Shown: one piece after another, positions 1 to 6,079 of the stretch
How positions within the stretch are numbered: position 1 is the first letter of the stretch
Layout of the letters: each line of letters starts with the position of its first letter
The notes under the pieces: generated by a model
Told to the model about the DNA's origin: nothing
Database searches by the model: none
What the model saw: the letters and a program-made list of their open reading frames with translations, nothing else
Translations under genes and position numbers: made by a program
Assembly: GCA_964652205.1 (NCBI GenBank)
Contig: CAZZAO010000121.1
Location: 1 to 15,922, forward strand
Length of the DNA: 15,922 nt
From: ZC4RG36 sp964652205
GTDB lineage: Bacteria > Chloroflexota > Anaerolineae > Aggregatilineales > Phototrophicaceae
Reading direction: 5' to 3'

Positions 1-69
1 CCAATTCAGGGTATCGTAGGTCTATGGCCTAATATTGAAGCAAACTATGGCACTCTCATCAATTATTAA
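1..69 (+). CDS. Possible 3' end of an upstream gene (partial, unrecognised)
   Basis: Frame 1 is open from the first base to a TAA at 67-69, giving about 22 residues that end in TLINY. The other two forward frames close within the first 30 bases. The stretch could be the C-terminal tail of a protein that begins left of the window, 44 bases before the FHA gene and in the same direction. It is too short to identify and could be chance. The segment is AT-richer than most of the window. Confidence 0.3.
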   Translation, partial: PIQGIVGLWPNIEANYGTLINY

Positions 70-113
70 GGATACTTGTTGGACTAAGTTAAGTTAGACG
101 GTATAAGGTAAAG

Positions 114-554
114 ATGTCCATCCATTGCAGTGTTTGTGGACAGGATAATGTGGATGACGCGCAGGTTTGTTCACGCTGCGGCGTTACACTCGTTAAGTCG
201 GGCCTCGCATTGACTTCTGATTTCGAACTTCGGTTGAGCGGCGACGACCGAAGTGTTATCCAGCTTGCTGCGCCCGCTCACGAAGGCTATGTGCTTGGCC
301 GCTCGGACGCAGGGAGCGAATATGTCCCTGATGTTGATCTTGCAGGTTATGGCGCGCGCGAGCGAGGTGTTTCCCGGAGACACGCCGCTCTTATTCGCTA
401 TAAGGCGGCCATTCACATTGTTGATCTTGAGTCTGTCAACGGCACATTTCTCAATGGAGAGCGGCTTTTGCCAGAGACACCTTACCCGCTGAATGTTGGG
501 GATGACTTGCGATTGGGCCATCTGGTACTCCATATCCTACCTGCCTACCGATAA
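114..554 (+). CDS. Zinc-ribbon FHA-domain protein
   Basis: This 146-residue cytoplasmic protein has two parts. Residues 5-22 form a zinc ribbon with paired cysteines (C5, C8, C19, C22). Residues 57-142 form a forkhead-associated domain with the family landmarks GRS at 62-64, SRRH at 87-90 and N109-G-T plus NG at 114-115. FHA domains bind phosphothreonine, and in bacteria they usually read out Ser/Thr kinase signalling; the R63/S87/R88/N109 set needed for phosphopeptide binding looks intact. No kinase or phosphatase lies in the window, so its partner is unknown. The ATG at 114 has AAGG at 105-108 as a ribosome site. A weak TATAAG at 102-107, 17 bases after TTGGAC, would make the transcript nearly leaderless. 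Alternatively it is transcribed with an upstream gene. The gene is less GC-rich than its neighbours. Confidence 0.85.
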   Translation: MSIHCSVCGQDNVDDAQVCSRCGVTLVKSGLALTSDFELRLSGDDRSVIQLAAPAHEGYVLGRSDAGSEYVPDVDLAGYGARERGVSRRHAALIRYKAAIHIVDLESVNGTFLNGERLLPETPYPLNVGDDLRLGHLVLHILPAYR

Positions 555-585
555 AATTGACCTGTTAATTCTACTTAAAAAATAT

Positions 586-591
586 TATAAT
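586..591 (+). promoter_or_regulatory. Candidate -10 box (TATAAT) for the marR-like gene
   Basis: A perfect TATAAT lies in an AT-rich stretch about 30 bases after the FHA stop. No good -35 box is found at 16-18 bases; TTGACC at 557-562 is too far away (23-base spacer). Transcription would start near 598, exactly where the palindrome at 599-626 begins. The link to the downstream regulator is inferred. Confidence 0.4.
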
Positions 592-598
592 GTTCTTG

Positions 599-626
599 TC
601 CGTTCGGTGAATATTTTCTGAACGGA
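599..626 (+). promoter_or_regulatory. 28-bp imperfect palindrome, candidate operator of the MarR-like regulator
   Basis: The outer arms TCCGTTC (599-605) and GAACGGA (620-626) are perfect inverted repeats, and the dyad continues inward, so 11 of 14 half-site positions match. No T-run follows on the plus strand, so it is not a typical terminator of the FHA gene. MarR proteins usually bind such dyads near their own promoter and repress it. The position at the expected transcription start fits autoregulation, but the assignment is inference. A hairpin at the 5' end of the leader is the alternative. Confidence 0.4.
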
Positions 627-812
627 GCTATGTGCTAGCATGTGACGAGGAGGTGTCTGCCATTTGAGCCGATACGCTACCTGGAAGCTCACAGTTCCTG
701 GTCGCTGCCCCGCTGGCAGCGTTCATTCAGTTCGCGCATCCTTGAACAAGGTGCTGCTTTCGCCTGAGCGAAAGTCATCGTCACTACGTTCGCAATAGAG
801 CAAGGAGGATGT
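627..812 (+). other. Structured, apparently untranslated leader of the marR-like gene
   Basis: Three stem-loops lie in a row: GCTGCC/GGCAGC (704-709 with 715-720), CTTG/CAAG (741-744 with 747-750) and CTTTCG/CGAAAG (757-762 with 769-774). A fourth, CTGCCG/CGGCAG (817-822 with 830-835), sits just after the gene start. The arms of the first and fourth can also pair with each other across the ribosome site at 802-808. A perfect AGGAGG at 648-653 lies 10 bases before a TTG that opens a 44-codon frame (664-798) ending just before the next ribosome site. I do not recognise a known riboswitch here. Confidence 0.35.
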
Positions 813-1301
813 GTGGCTGCCGTCGGATGCGGCAGGCGCACCAACATGATGAAAGAAAGACTAGCGATGCTACGGTTTAATGGCTCGGTGTGGTGCAACC
901 TCGATATTGCACTGCGTAATCTCGATCAGATCTTCGGTCGCGCGGTTCAGCCCTTTGGGCTGACTATCATTGAGTGGTACATCCTTCGCGCTCTCTACGA
1001 GCGTGACGGCCAGCACGCCAGCGAGCTTGCCCGTGCCGTCGGGCGTGCCGCGACCAGTTTTACCCCCAACCTCGATAAGCTTCAGGACAAAGGGCTGATC
1101 GAGCGCCGTCCTGACCCTTCTGACCGGCGCGCGGTTCACATTTACCTGACTCCTGAGGCCGACCGCCTGCGTGATGAAATCATCGGCAGCGGCGAGCAGA
1201 TCGACAGCCGCGTCGCTACCATGTTTAGCGCTGAGGAGTTCGAGCTGTTCCAGCACGTCCTTCAGCAGTTGCAGACACTCGAACCTGACTTCGACGCTTA
1301 A
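813..1301 (+). CDS. MarR-family transcriptional regulator
   Basis: This is a DNA-binding repressor-type protein of 162 residues when read from GTG 813. The winged helix-turn-helix runs from about residue 60 to 125: a helix around ASELARAVG, the recognition helix around SFTPNLDKLQ, and the wing with the MarR-typical DPSDRRAV followed by LTPEA. The flanking N- and C-terminal helices form the dimer interface in this family. A strong AAGGAGG at 802-808 precedes GTG 813 by only 4 bases, so the start is uncertain. ATG 846, 849 or 867 are alternatives, and family homology is clear only from about residue 19 (ATG 867). The gene's TAA overlaps the stop codon of the opposing macro-domain gene by 4 bases. 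Ligand and target genes are unknown; the palindrome at 599-626 is a candidate self-operator. Confidence 0.85.
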   Translation: MAAVGCGRRTNMMKERLAMLRFNGSVWCNLDIALRNLDQIFGRAVQPFGLTIIEWYILRALYERDGQHASELARAVGRAATSFTPNLDKLQDKGLIERRPDPSDRRAVHIYLTPEADRLRDEIIGSGEQIDSRVATMFSAEEFELFQHVLQQLQTLEPDFDA

Positions 1302-1888
1302 TCCATCTGCTGATCGTCCTGATAGCGAATATCGTCATTCTGGCTGATGAGCTGGTTGAGCGCATCGGCGAACACCTGATAAATGGCGCCTGAATACAGG
1401 ACAAAGCGCACGGTCTCAACCTCAATTGATTGTCGGCAGAAGTCGTGGACGGCTTGCAGCGCAACCGCAGCGGCTTCTGCCGGAGGGTAGCCATAGACGC
1501 CGGTACTGATCGCCGGGAAGGCGACCGATGTCAGACCGCTCTCCGCAGCGACTTCAAGGCTGCGCCGATAAGCGCTTCTGAGCAGCTCAGCAACCCGCGC
1601 ATCTCCCCGTTTGTAAACCGGCCCCACCGCATGAATCACATAGGGCGCGTTCAACCGGTAGCCCCCGGTTATTTTTGCGTCTCCGGTGGCACAGCCGCCG
1701 AGCGTGCGGGTTTCGGCCAGCAGCCCCGGCCCCGCCGCGCGATGGATCGCGCCATCGACCCCGCCGCCGCCGAGCAGTGAGTTATTGGCCGCGTTGACAA
1801 TCGCATCGGTGTCCTGGTCGGTGATGTCGCCCACCAGCAGTTCGAGAGTTGACTGTTGAATACGAGCGCGGATAATCGGCGTTTTCAT
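1298..1888 (-). CDS. Macro-domain protein, probable O-acetyl-ADP-ribose deacetylase
   Basis: The 196-residue protein is almost entirely one macro domain of the YmdB/MacroD type. These enzymes bind ADP-ribose and remove acetyl or ADP-ribosyl groups, for example from O-acetyl-ADP-ribose or ADP-ribosylated side chains. Visible landmarks are GDIT at 20-23, NAAN at 32-35 (including the catalytic-type asparagine), the loop GGGGVDGAIH at 40-49 and the phosphate-binding loop STGVYGYP at 128-135. The last 20 or so residues are an extra acidic tail. The ATG at 1888 overlaps the start of the divergent YbaK-type gene, so its promoter would have to lie inside that gene. No sirtuin or ADP-ribosyltransferase is present in the window, so the physiological substrate is unknown. 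Confidence 0.9.
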   Translation of the reverse strand: MKTPIIRARIQQSTLELLVGDITDQDTDAIVNAANNSLLGGGGVDGAIHRAAGPGLLAETRTLGGCATGDAKITGGYRLNAPYVIHAVGPVYKRGDARVAELLRSAYRRSLEVAAESGLTSVAFPAISTGVYGYPPAEAAAVALQAVHDFCRQSIEVETVRFVLYSGAIYQVFADALNQLISQNDDIRYQDDQQMD

Positions 1889-2417
1889 GCCTGAATTCTA
1901 CAGTGGAGCAGATACGGTGCAACCTCTTTCACCCGCAGATGTCCAGACCGCGCTCGACGAGCTGGGAACCGGGATCACGATCCGATTTTTCGAGCACTCG
2001 ACGGCGACCTCGCAGATGGCTGCCGATAACATCGGCTGCACGCTGGGGCAGATCGTCAAGAGTCTGGCCTTCGTCGTCGATGGACAGCCGATTCTGGTTC
2101 TGGCGAGCGGCGACCAGCGCGTTGATGATCGCAAGATTGCTGCGATCTACCATGTCGGGCGTAAGAAGGTCAGGATCGCCACGCCGGAAGAATGTCTCGA
2201 CATCTATGGCTATGCGCCGGGCGGCGTCCCGCCTGTCGCGCACCGCACCGCCGGGCTGCCGACCCTGATCGACGACAGCCTGAGGCGCTACGAGGTCGTC
2301 TATGCCGCCGGTGGAGCGCACAACGCCATCTTCCCGCTGACGCCCCCTCAGCTTGAGGCGATCACCGGCGGCCAGTGGGTCGATGTCGTTCGCCGTGAGG
2401 AAAACGCAGGCGGCTAA
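1887..2417 (+). CDS. YbaK/EbsC (ProX-type) aminoacyl-tRNA deacylase family protein
   Basis: This family hydrolyses wrongly charged aminoacyl-tRNA in trans (Ala- or Cys-tRNA(Pro) in studied members), acting alongside translation. The 176-residue protein shows the family pattern T41-x4-AD followed by the conserved lysine K58 in IVKSL, then FVVDGQPILVLASGD and, near the C-terminus, a glycine-rich YAAGGAHN segment before FPLTPPQL. It is a stand-alone domain, not fused to prolyl-tRNA synthetase. The ATG at 1887 has no ribosome site. GTG 1917 has GGAG at 1905-1908 with an 8-base spacer and may be the real start, which would leave 166 residues and a short gap to the divergent macro gene. A strong terminator follows 15 bases after the stop. 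Substrate specificity cannot be read from the sequence. Confidence 0.88.
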   Translation: MPEFYSGADTVQPLSPADVQTALDELGTGITIRFFEHSTATSQMAADNIGCTLGQIVKSLAFVVDGQPILVLASGDQRVDDRKIAAIYHVGRKKVRIATPEECLDIYGYAPGGVPPVAHRTAGLPTLIDDSLRRYEVVYAAGGAHNAIFPLTPPQLEAITGGQWVDVVRREENAGG

Positions 2418-2432
2418 ACAGAAGTGAGCGCA

Positions 2433-2470
2433 AGCAAAACGCCCCGGCCATTCGGTCGGGGCGTTTTGCT
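2433..2470. terminator. Bidirectional rho-independent terminator
   Basis: The arms AGCAAAACGCCCCGGCC (2433-2449) and GGTCGGGGCGTTTTGCT (2454-2470) pair over 17 positions with one G-T wobble around an ATTC loop. The A-run on one side and T-run on the other let it work in both directions. It sits between the convergent YbaK-type gene and the secreted beta-helix gene. Confidence 0.93.
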
Positions 2471-2486
2471 GCCGTAGAAAGTTGAT

Positions 2487-4685
2487 TTAGCTGCCGCAGT
2501 CGCCCTGGGTGCTGACGAGATCGGCGCTGACGTAGTATTGCGAGTCCCCGTAGATGACTTTATACCAGTCGCCATCGCGTTCGGTCGCCTGCACCGACAG
2601 ATCGAATGGCAGCGTCGTCACGATGGCTGAACTGCTGCTCGGCTCGCTGCGCAGGTTGACGCGATACTGCATCGTGACCTGACAATTGCTCAGCGGCGCG
2701 CTGCTGCTTTGCGTGGCTGGCGCTTCCAGTGCGGCAGGCGTAGAAGCGCCGTCATCGACCAGCAGGATAATCCCGGCAGCCGGGACGTCGGCGCAGGTGT
2801 AGTTACCCGATGAGACCGCCGGAAGTTTCTGGATCGTGTGCGTGCGGGCATCGACGAACAGCACCGATCCTGTCCCGCGCAGGCAGACCCGGAGTGGGCT
2901 GACGAAGTCGAAGGTTGAAACGCCGCCCGGCAGCAGGCCATAGAGGTCGATGGCCTGAAGAATGTGCATGTTCAGCAGCTCAGGGATGCCGATAGTGGCC
3001 GGATTGGCGATGAACTGGCCGTCCTGAACCAGGACGTTGCCGTAGACATTCCCTGTGGTCGTGCCGTTAGTCGCCTTATTGATCGCGCCCTCAATCGTGA
3101 TTGCGCCGCCCGTGCCGCTGCCGACGTTATCGCCGGAGAAGCTTTGCACGGGTGTCTGACTCTCGCCACTGCTGCCCCCGCCACCTTGCTCGATGCCTAT
3201 CGGGACGCTCACCGTTGCGTTATCGAGCGTGACATCAACCGTTGTGTTGCCGGTAGAATTGCCCGCCGTGAAGGCGCTCGTAGCTATGCCTGAGGTGGTG
3301 GCTGCCGAAGGCGGCGTCAGGCTTCCGCTCAGGCTGGCAAAATTAATCGTACTTCCGTCAGGGACAAAACCGCCCGATGCCTGACCGTCACTGTTCGTCG
3401 TTATGTCAGCGAGGATGTCGATGATGTGTCCCGGCTCGACTGTCTGGCTGCTGGGATGCGCGGTCAGGACGAGCCATGGGGCCTGCGTGATCGAACCCGT
3501 GCTGGTATTACTGATGTCATCACATCCGCTTGTATTGGGTCCCTCATTGCATCCCCACCAGTTGTTCGACGCCGTGATTGACGCCTGGGTCGTATTGACC
3601 AGACCGCCAGCGGGATTGCCACTGATGCGTGAATAACTGACGGTGACGTTGGTTGGAGTAGCATTATTCTTGGCTGACTCGCCAAAACGAATCCCCACAA
3701 CCGGATTGTTGATGATAATGAGGCGCGTCAACGTCACGTTAGAGAGTGTCGCTGCTGGCGAGTTGTATGAGGGTGCGTCATCGCGGGCTTTGATGGTGAT
3801 CGCGGCGCCGCCGGGCGCGGCTCCCGAACCAACCGCGCCGCTGTTTGTAATGATAGAATCCTGGATCGTAATGTCCGAATAGGCTTTGCGCTTGAGGTTA
3901 ATGTCAATGCCCGCATTGGCATTATAAGTCGATTCCGTGCCACTCGAATCGACCGTGATGTGGTCGAAGGTGGCGTTGCTCAACTTCTCAAAGTACAGGC
4001 CCTTTTCAGTATTGTTGTTGAATGTGGTATCCGAAATGTGGACGTTCGTGAAATCATTTGAGGGGTCTGGCGTGCCAGAATCCACCGTGAAAACCACGAT
4101 ACCAAAGACATTATTGTCGAAGTGGCTGTTTGTCACGGTGAGGCCGTCCAATTTCTCCTGTGTCCCAAGCCGCAACCCTGCCACTGTGTTATGGTTGAAT
4201 CCGCTGTCCTGTATGATGAGATCATTGACGTTTGATAAGCTCAGACCACTGCTCGAATTGTAGGTGGAATAGACGTCGTTCAATGTCACATGGCTGACTG
4301 AGCCAAGTACGATGCCATGTCCTGTCGCCCCGGTAATCGTGACTCCCTGAATGACCAGTCGGTCATTGTCCGCTGCCGATGTCCCGCTTGCCGAAATAGT
4401 GAACGTGTGGCCGCTGATTGTCGTGCTGCCGCTGCCCTCGCCAATGAGCTTCAGTGCTGATTGATTGACAGTAACAGCTTCACTATAGGTTCCGCTGGAG
4501 ACGTTGATCGTGTCCCCTGACGAGGCGGCGTCGATTGCCGCCTGAATCGTCGTAAAGTCACACCCTGAGCTGCAAACGGTATGCGTGGCTGCCGCCTGAA
4601 CAACAGGCGAGCCAGCGGCTATAAAAATGAGGATTAAGGCGGCACAGAAGCTGGCGAATGGCGGCAAGGATTTCGTAGTCAACAT
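2487..4685 (-). CDS. Secreted right-handed beta-helix protein with Ig-like, novel and SH3-like C-terminal modules
   Basis: The start is ATG 4685, with GGGAG five bases upstream; this begins directly at a signal peptide (residues 1-33, cut probably after VVQAAA), giving 732 residues. Residues about 40-385 are a parallel beta-helix of NosD/pectate-lyase type: an opening FTTIQAAIDAASSGDTI motif, then repeated short strands with asparagine turns, closed by NNWWG. Residues about 405-500 look like a bacterial Ig-like fold, followed by a Gly/Ser linker. Residues about 548-645 form a module also found in the next gene (DGxF, CLRGTGSV, YTCADV). Residues about 668-732 resemble an SH3b domain with two cysteines. 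It is probably extracellular or envelope-bound; no catalytic residues could be assigned. The promoter is not clear; a 10-bp palindrome ACTCATGAGT lies at 4712-4721 upstream. Confidence 0.85.
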   Translation of the reverse strand: MLTTKSLPPFASFCAALILIFIAAGSPVVQAAATHTVCSSGCDFTTIQAAIDAASSGDTINVSSGTYSEAVTVNQSALKLIGEGSGSTTISGHTFTISASGTSAADNDRLVIQGVTITGATGHGIVLGSVSHVTLNDVYSTYNSSSGLSLSNVNDLIIQDSGFNHNTVAGLRLGTQEKLDGLTVTNSHFDNNVFGIVVFTVDSGTPDPSNDFTNVHISDTTFNNNTEKGLYFEKLSNATFDHITVDSSGTESTYNANAGIDINLKRKAYSDITIQDSIITNSGAVGSGAAPGGAAITIKARDDAPSYNSPAATLSNVTLTRLIIINNPVVGIRFGESAKNNATPTNVTVSYSRISGNPAGGLVNTTQASITASNNWWGCNEGPNTSGCDDISNTSTGSITQAPWLVLTAHPSSQTVEPGHIIDILADITTNSDGQASGGFVPDGSTINFASLSGSLTPPSAATTSGIATSAFTAGNSTGNTTVDVTLDNATVSVPIGIEQGGGGSSGESQTPVQSFSGDNVGSGTGGAITIEGAINKATNGTTTGNVYGNVLVQDGQFIANPATIGIPELLNMHILQAIDLYGLLPGGVSTFDFVSPLRVCLRGTGSVLFVDARTHTIQKLPAVSSGNYTCADVPAAGIILLVDDGASTPAALEAPATQSSSAPLSNCQVTMQYRVNLRSEPSSSSAIVTTLPFDLSVQATERDGDWYKVIYGDSQYYVSADLVSTQGDCGS

Positions 4686-4855
4686 AATGTCTCCCGGCAG
4701 TTTGCGGACTAACTCATGAGTAATCTGAGGTGAATATAACATAGGATCGTCGCTATCAGCCGCCTTCCAGCGCTAAAATATCCGAAATCTGTAAATAATG
4801 TATTAGTGCCTCTGTAACTTGTACCCCCTGAGCGAATAACCCGCTCCGAGCGAAA

Positions 4856-4889
4856 ATAAAACGACCCTTCGTGCGAAGGGTCGTTTTAT
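4856..4889 (-). terminator. Rho-independent terminator after the small secreted-protein gene
   Basis: A perfect inverted repeat from ATAAAACGACCCTTC to its complement, with a short central loop around GTGC. It lies 21 bases past the stop of the minus-strand gene at 4911, and on that strand the stem ends in a T-rich tract that continues into TTTT. It is nearly symmetric, so it could also stop plus-strand transcripts. Confidence 0.88.
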
Positions 4890-4910
4890 CTGAGCGCTAA
4901 AGAGAGCGAT

Positions 4911-5711
4911 TTATTGACCGCAGTCGCCGTGTGGCTCGACGAAGGCGGCGCTGATCCAGCCCGGTTTCTTGTTGAACGTGACCAGATACCACGGGCCGGA
5001 ACGTCCTGTGGCCTCAAGCGTCACTCCGCCACGGAAGATATAGCGGATGCGCGCTGTCACCGTCGGCCCCATGCGTAGAAAAACGCCATAGGTCGTGGTG
5101 ACGTTGCAGGTCGTCAGCGGCGTGACCGTATTCGCGTCACCGGGAACCAGCGGGTCAATGGCCGTGCCGCTGCCTGTCCCTGTGCTGCCAGTACTGGCGG
5201 GTGGCGCTGCTGCGGACAGGGCGACGATGCCGGGATTGAAGACGTCGGCGCAGGTGTAGCCGGGGTTGGCTTCCCAGCCGAACAGCGTCTGGAGCGCGCG
5301 GGTCTGGTCGCTGGCCTGCAAGTAATAGACCGTGCCGGAGCCGCGCAGGCAGATTCGTACCGGCGTGAGGAAGGTATCCGCCGAGATGCCGTTTTCGAGC
5401 AGGCCAAAGACATCAACGGCCTGCGTCGGCGCGAGGTCGAGCAGCGCCTGCACGCCGATGACCGAGGGATCGACCGAGTATGCGCCGTCGTGGATCAGGA
5501 CGCGGCAGAAGCTGCTGCCTGTCTGGTCGAACTGGTAGATGTTGTTCAGGCTGCCGGTCGCGGTAATGGCATTGCCGCTCACGCCGCCGATCTGGTCACA
5601 CAGCGGCTGGTCGTCGGCGAGAGCCGGGGCCGCCGCCCATGTGCCGAGCGCGAGCATCGAAAGTGCCGCAATCAGGGCGGCAGAGAACAGGCGCTTCAAA
5701 GAAGTCAACAA
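4911..5711 (-). CDS. Secreted protein with the same novel module and SH3-like domain
   Basis: TTG 5711 is the best start: GGAGG (5718-5722) lies six bases upstream and the frame then opens straight into a signal peptide, with cleavage probably after APALA; the protein has 266 residues. The mature part carries the module shared with the 732-residue neighbour: VLIHDG, IGVQALLDL, QAVDVFGLL, RICLRGSGTV and YTCADV. A low-complexity Gly/Ser/Thr linker follows, then an SH3b-like domain with VFLRMGPTV, a WYLV strand and a C-terminal GDCG. SH3b domains often bind peptidoglycan or other envelope parts, but this one's ligand is unknown. It has no beta-helix, so it may be the minimal version of the neighbour. 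Both genes have their own terminators and point the same way, so they are likely separate transcripts of paralogous origin. Confidence 0.82.
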   Translation of the reverse strand: MLTSLKRLFSAALIAALSMLALGTWAAAPALADDQPLCDQIGGVSGNAITATGSLNNIYQFDQTGSSFCRVLIHDGAYSVDPSVIGVQALLDLAPTQAVDVFGLLENGISADTFLTPVRICLRGSGTVYYLQASDQTRALQTLFGWEANPGYTCADVFNPGIVALSAAAPPASTGSTGTGSGTAIDPLVPGDANTVTPLTTCNVTTTYGVFLRMGPTVTARIRYIFRGGVTLEATGRSGPWYLVTFNKKPGWISAAFVEPHGDCGQ

Positions 5712-5802
5712 GATGTGCCTCCAAGAAATAGTGCTGCGTGCCGGATAATGGACACAGAGCAGAATTGGGCCGAGTCCACTGGAGCCGGCTCGGACGCGCG
5801 CC

Positions 5803-5808
5803 ATTATA
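5803..5808 (-). promoter_or_regulatory. Candidate -10 box (TATAAT, minus strand) for the small secreted protein
   Basis: A perfect TATAAT on the minus strand about 92 bases upstream of TTG 5711. It lies in the 10-mer CGCTATAATG, which is repeated exactly at the pth promoter (14750-14759). No recognisable -35 box is seen at 16-18 bases. Confidence 0.4.
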
Positions 5809-5901
5809 GCGCAGATGTCCGTTACGCTACGCACTTCTTTGGTGAAGGCAGGGCAATCGCATCAAAATCGCAGCTCAGGCTATAAAAGGTCATGAGGGTT
5901 T

Positions 5902-5930
5902 GTAGGGGCGACCCGGCGGGTCGCCCCTAC
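5902..5930. repeat. 29-bp perfect palindromic repeat (REP-like)
   Basis: GTAGGGGCGACCCG pairs with CGGGTCGCCCCTAC around a single central G: 14 perfect base pairs. No T-run follows on either strand, so it is not a standard terminator. Palindromes of this GTAGGGGCG type are, to my knowledge, dispersed between genes in many bacterial genomes; whether this genome has many copies cannot be tested in this window, which holds only one. Confidence 0.6.
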
Positions 5931-6038
5931 GTTACCGTTGACCCTAAATAAACCGATATGAGCTTTCTTGAAACTCCGATCAAATTTGATGCGTTTGCCC
6001 TGGGTGAAGGGCGTCGGCAGTACAGTGAACAAAGGCGT

Positions 6039-6044
6039 TATAAT
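6039..6044 (+). promoter_or_regulatory. Candidate -10 box (TATAAT) for the Uma2-family gene
   Basis: A perfect TATAAT 36 bases before the Uma2 ATG, in the context CGTTATAATA. No clear -35 box is seen. The context resembles the CGCTATAATG seen at 5803-5808 and 14751-14756 on the minus strand. Confidence 0.4.
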
Positions 6045-6079
6045 AAGGATACATCGAATGAAAACGACAGAGGCCGACG

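Larger units (their letters stand above)
5712..6079. other. Intergenic region between divergent genes
   Basis: This 368-base spacer separates the minus-strand secreted-protein gene from the plus-strand Uma2 gene. It holds a candidate -10 box for each direction (minus strand 5803-5808, plus strand 6039-6044), the 29-bp palindromic repeat at 5902-5930, and an 11-codon-frame mini ORF (ATG 6058 to TGA 6090) that overlaps the Uma2 start. I see no longer gene in it. Confidence 0.6.

Noticed and set aside
599..626. The palindrome as the terminator of the FHA gene
   Set aside because: It lacks a downstream T-run and lies just after a perfect TATAAT box, so an operator or leader hairpin is more likely; a terminator role cannot be fully excluded.
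4686..4742. Start of the beta-helix protein gene at 4742
   Set aside because: It would add 19 residues before the signal peptide; ATG 4685 has a good ribosome site (GGGAG, 5-base spacer) and begins exactly at the signal peptide.
4821..4855. A further small gene between the two secreted-protein genes
   Set aside because: The 225-base spacer has no open frame with a ribosome site; it holds a terminator, a short palindrome and AT-rich upstream sequence.
5712..5834. Start of the small secreted protein gene at 5834
   Set aside because: It would put 41 unrelated residues before the signal peptide and the candidate promoter inside the gene; TTG 5711 with GGAGG fits better.
5902..5930. The GC-rich palindrome as a rho-independent terminator
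   Set aside because: No T-run follows it on either strand, and it lies upstream of both flanking genes (divergent), where no terminator is needed.
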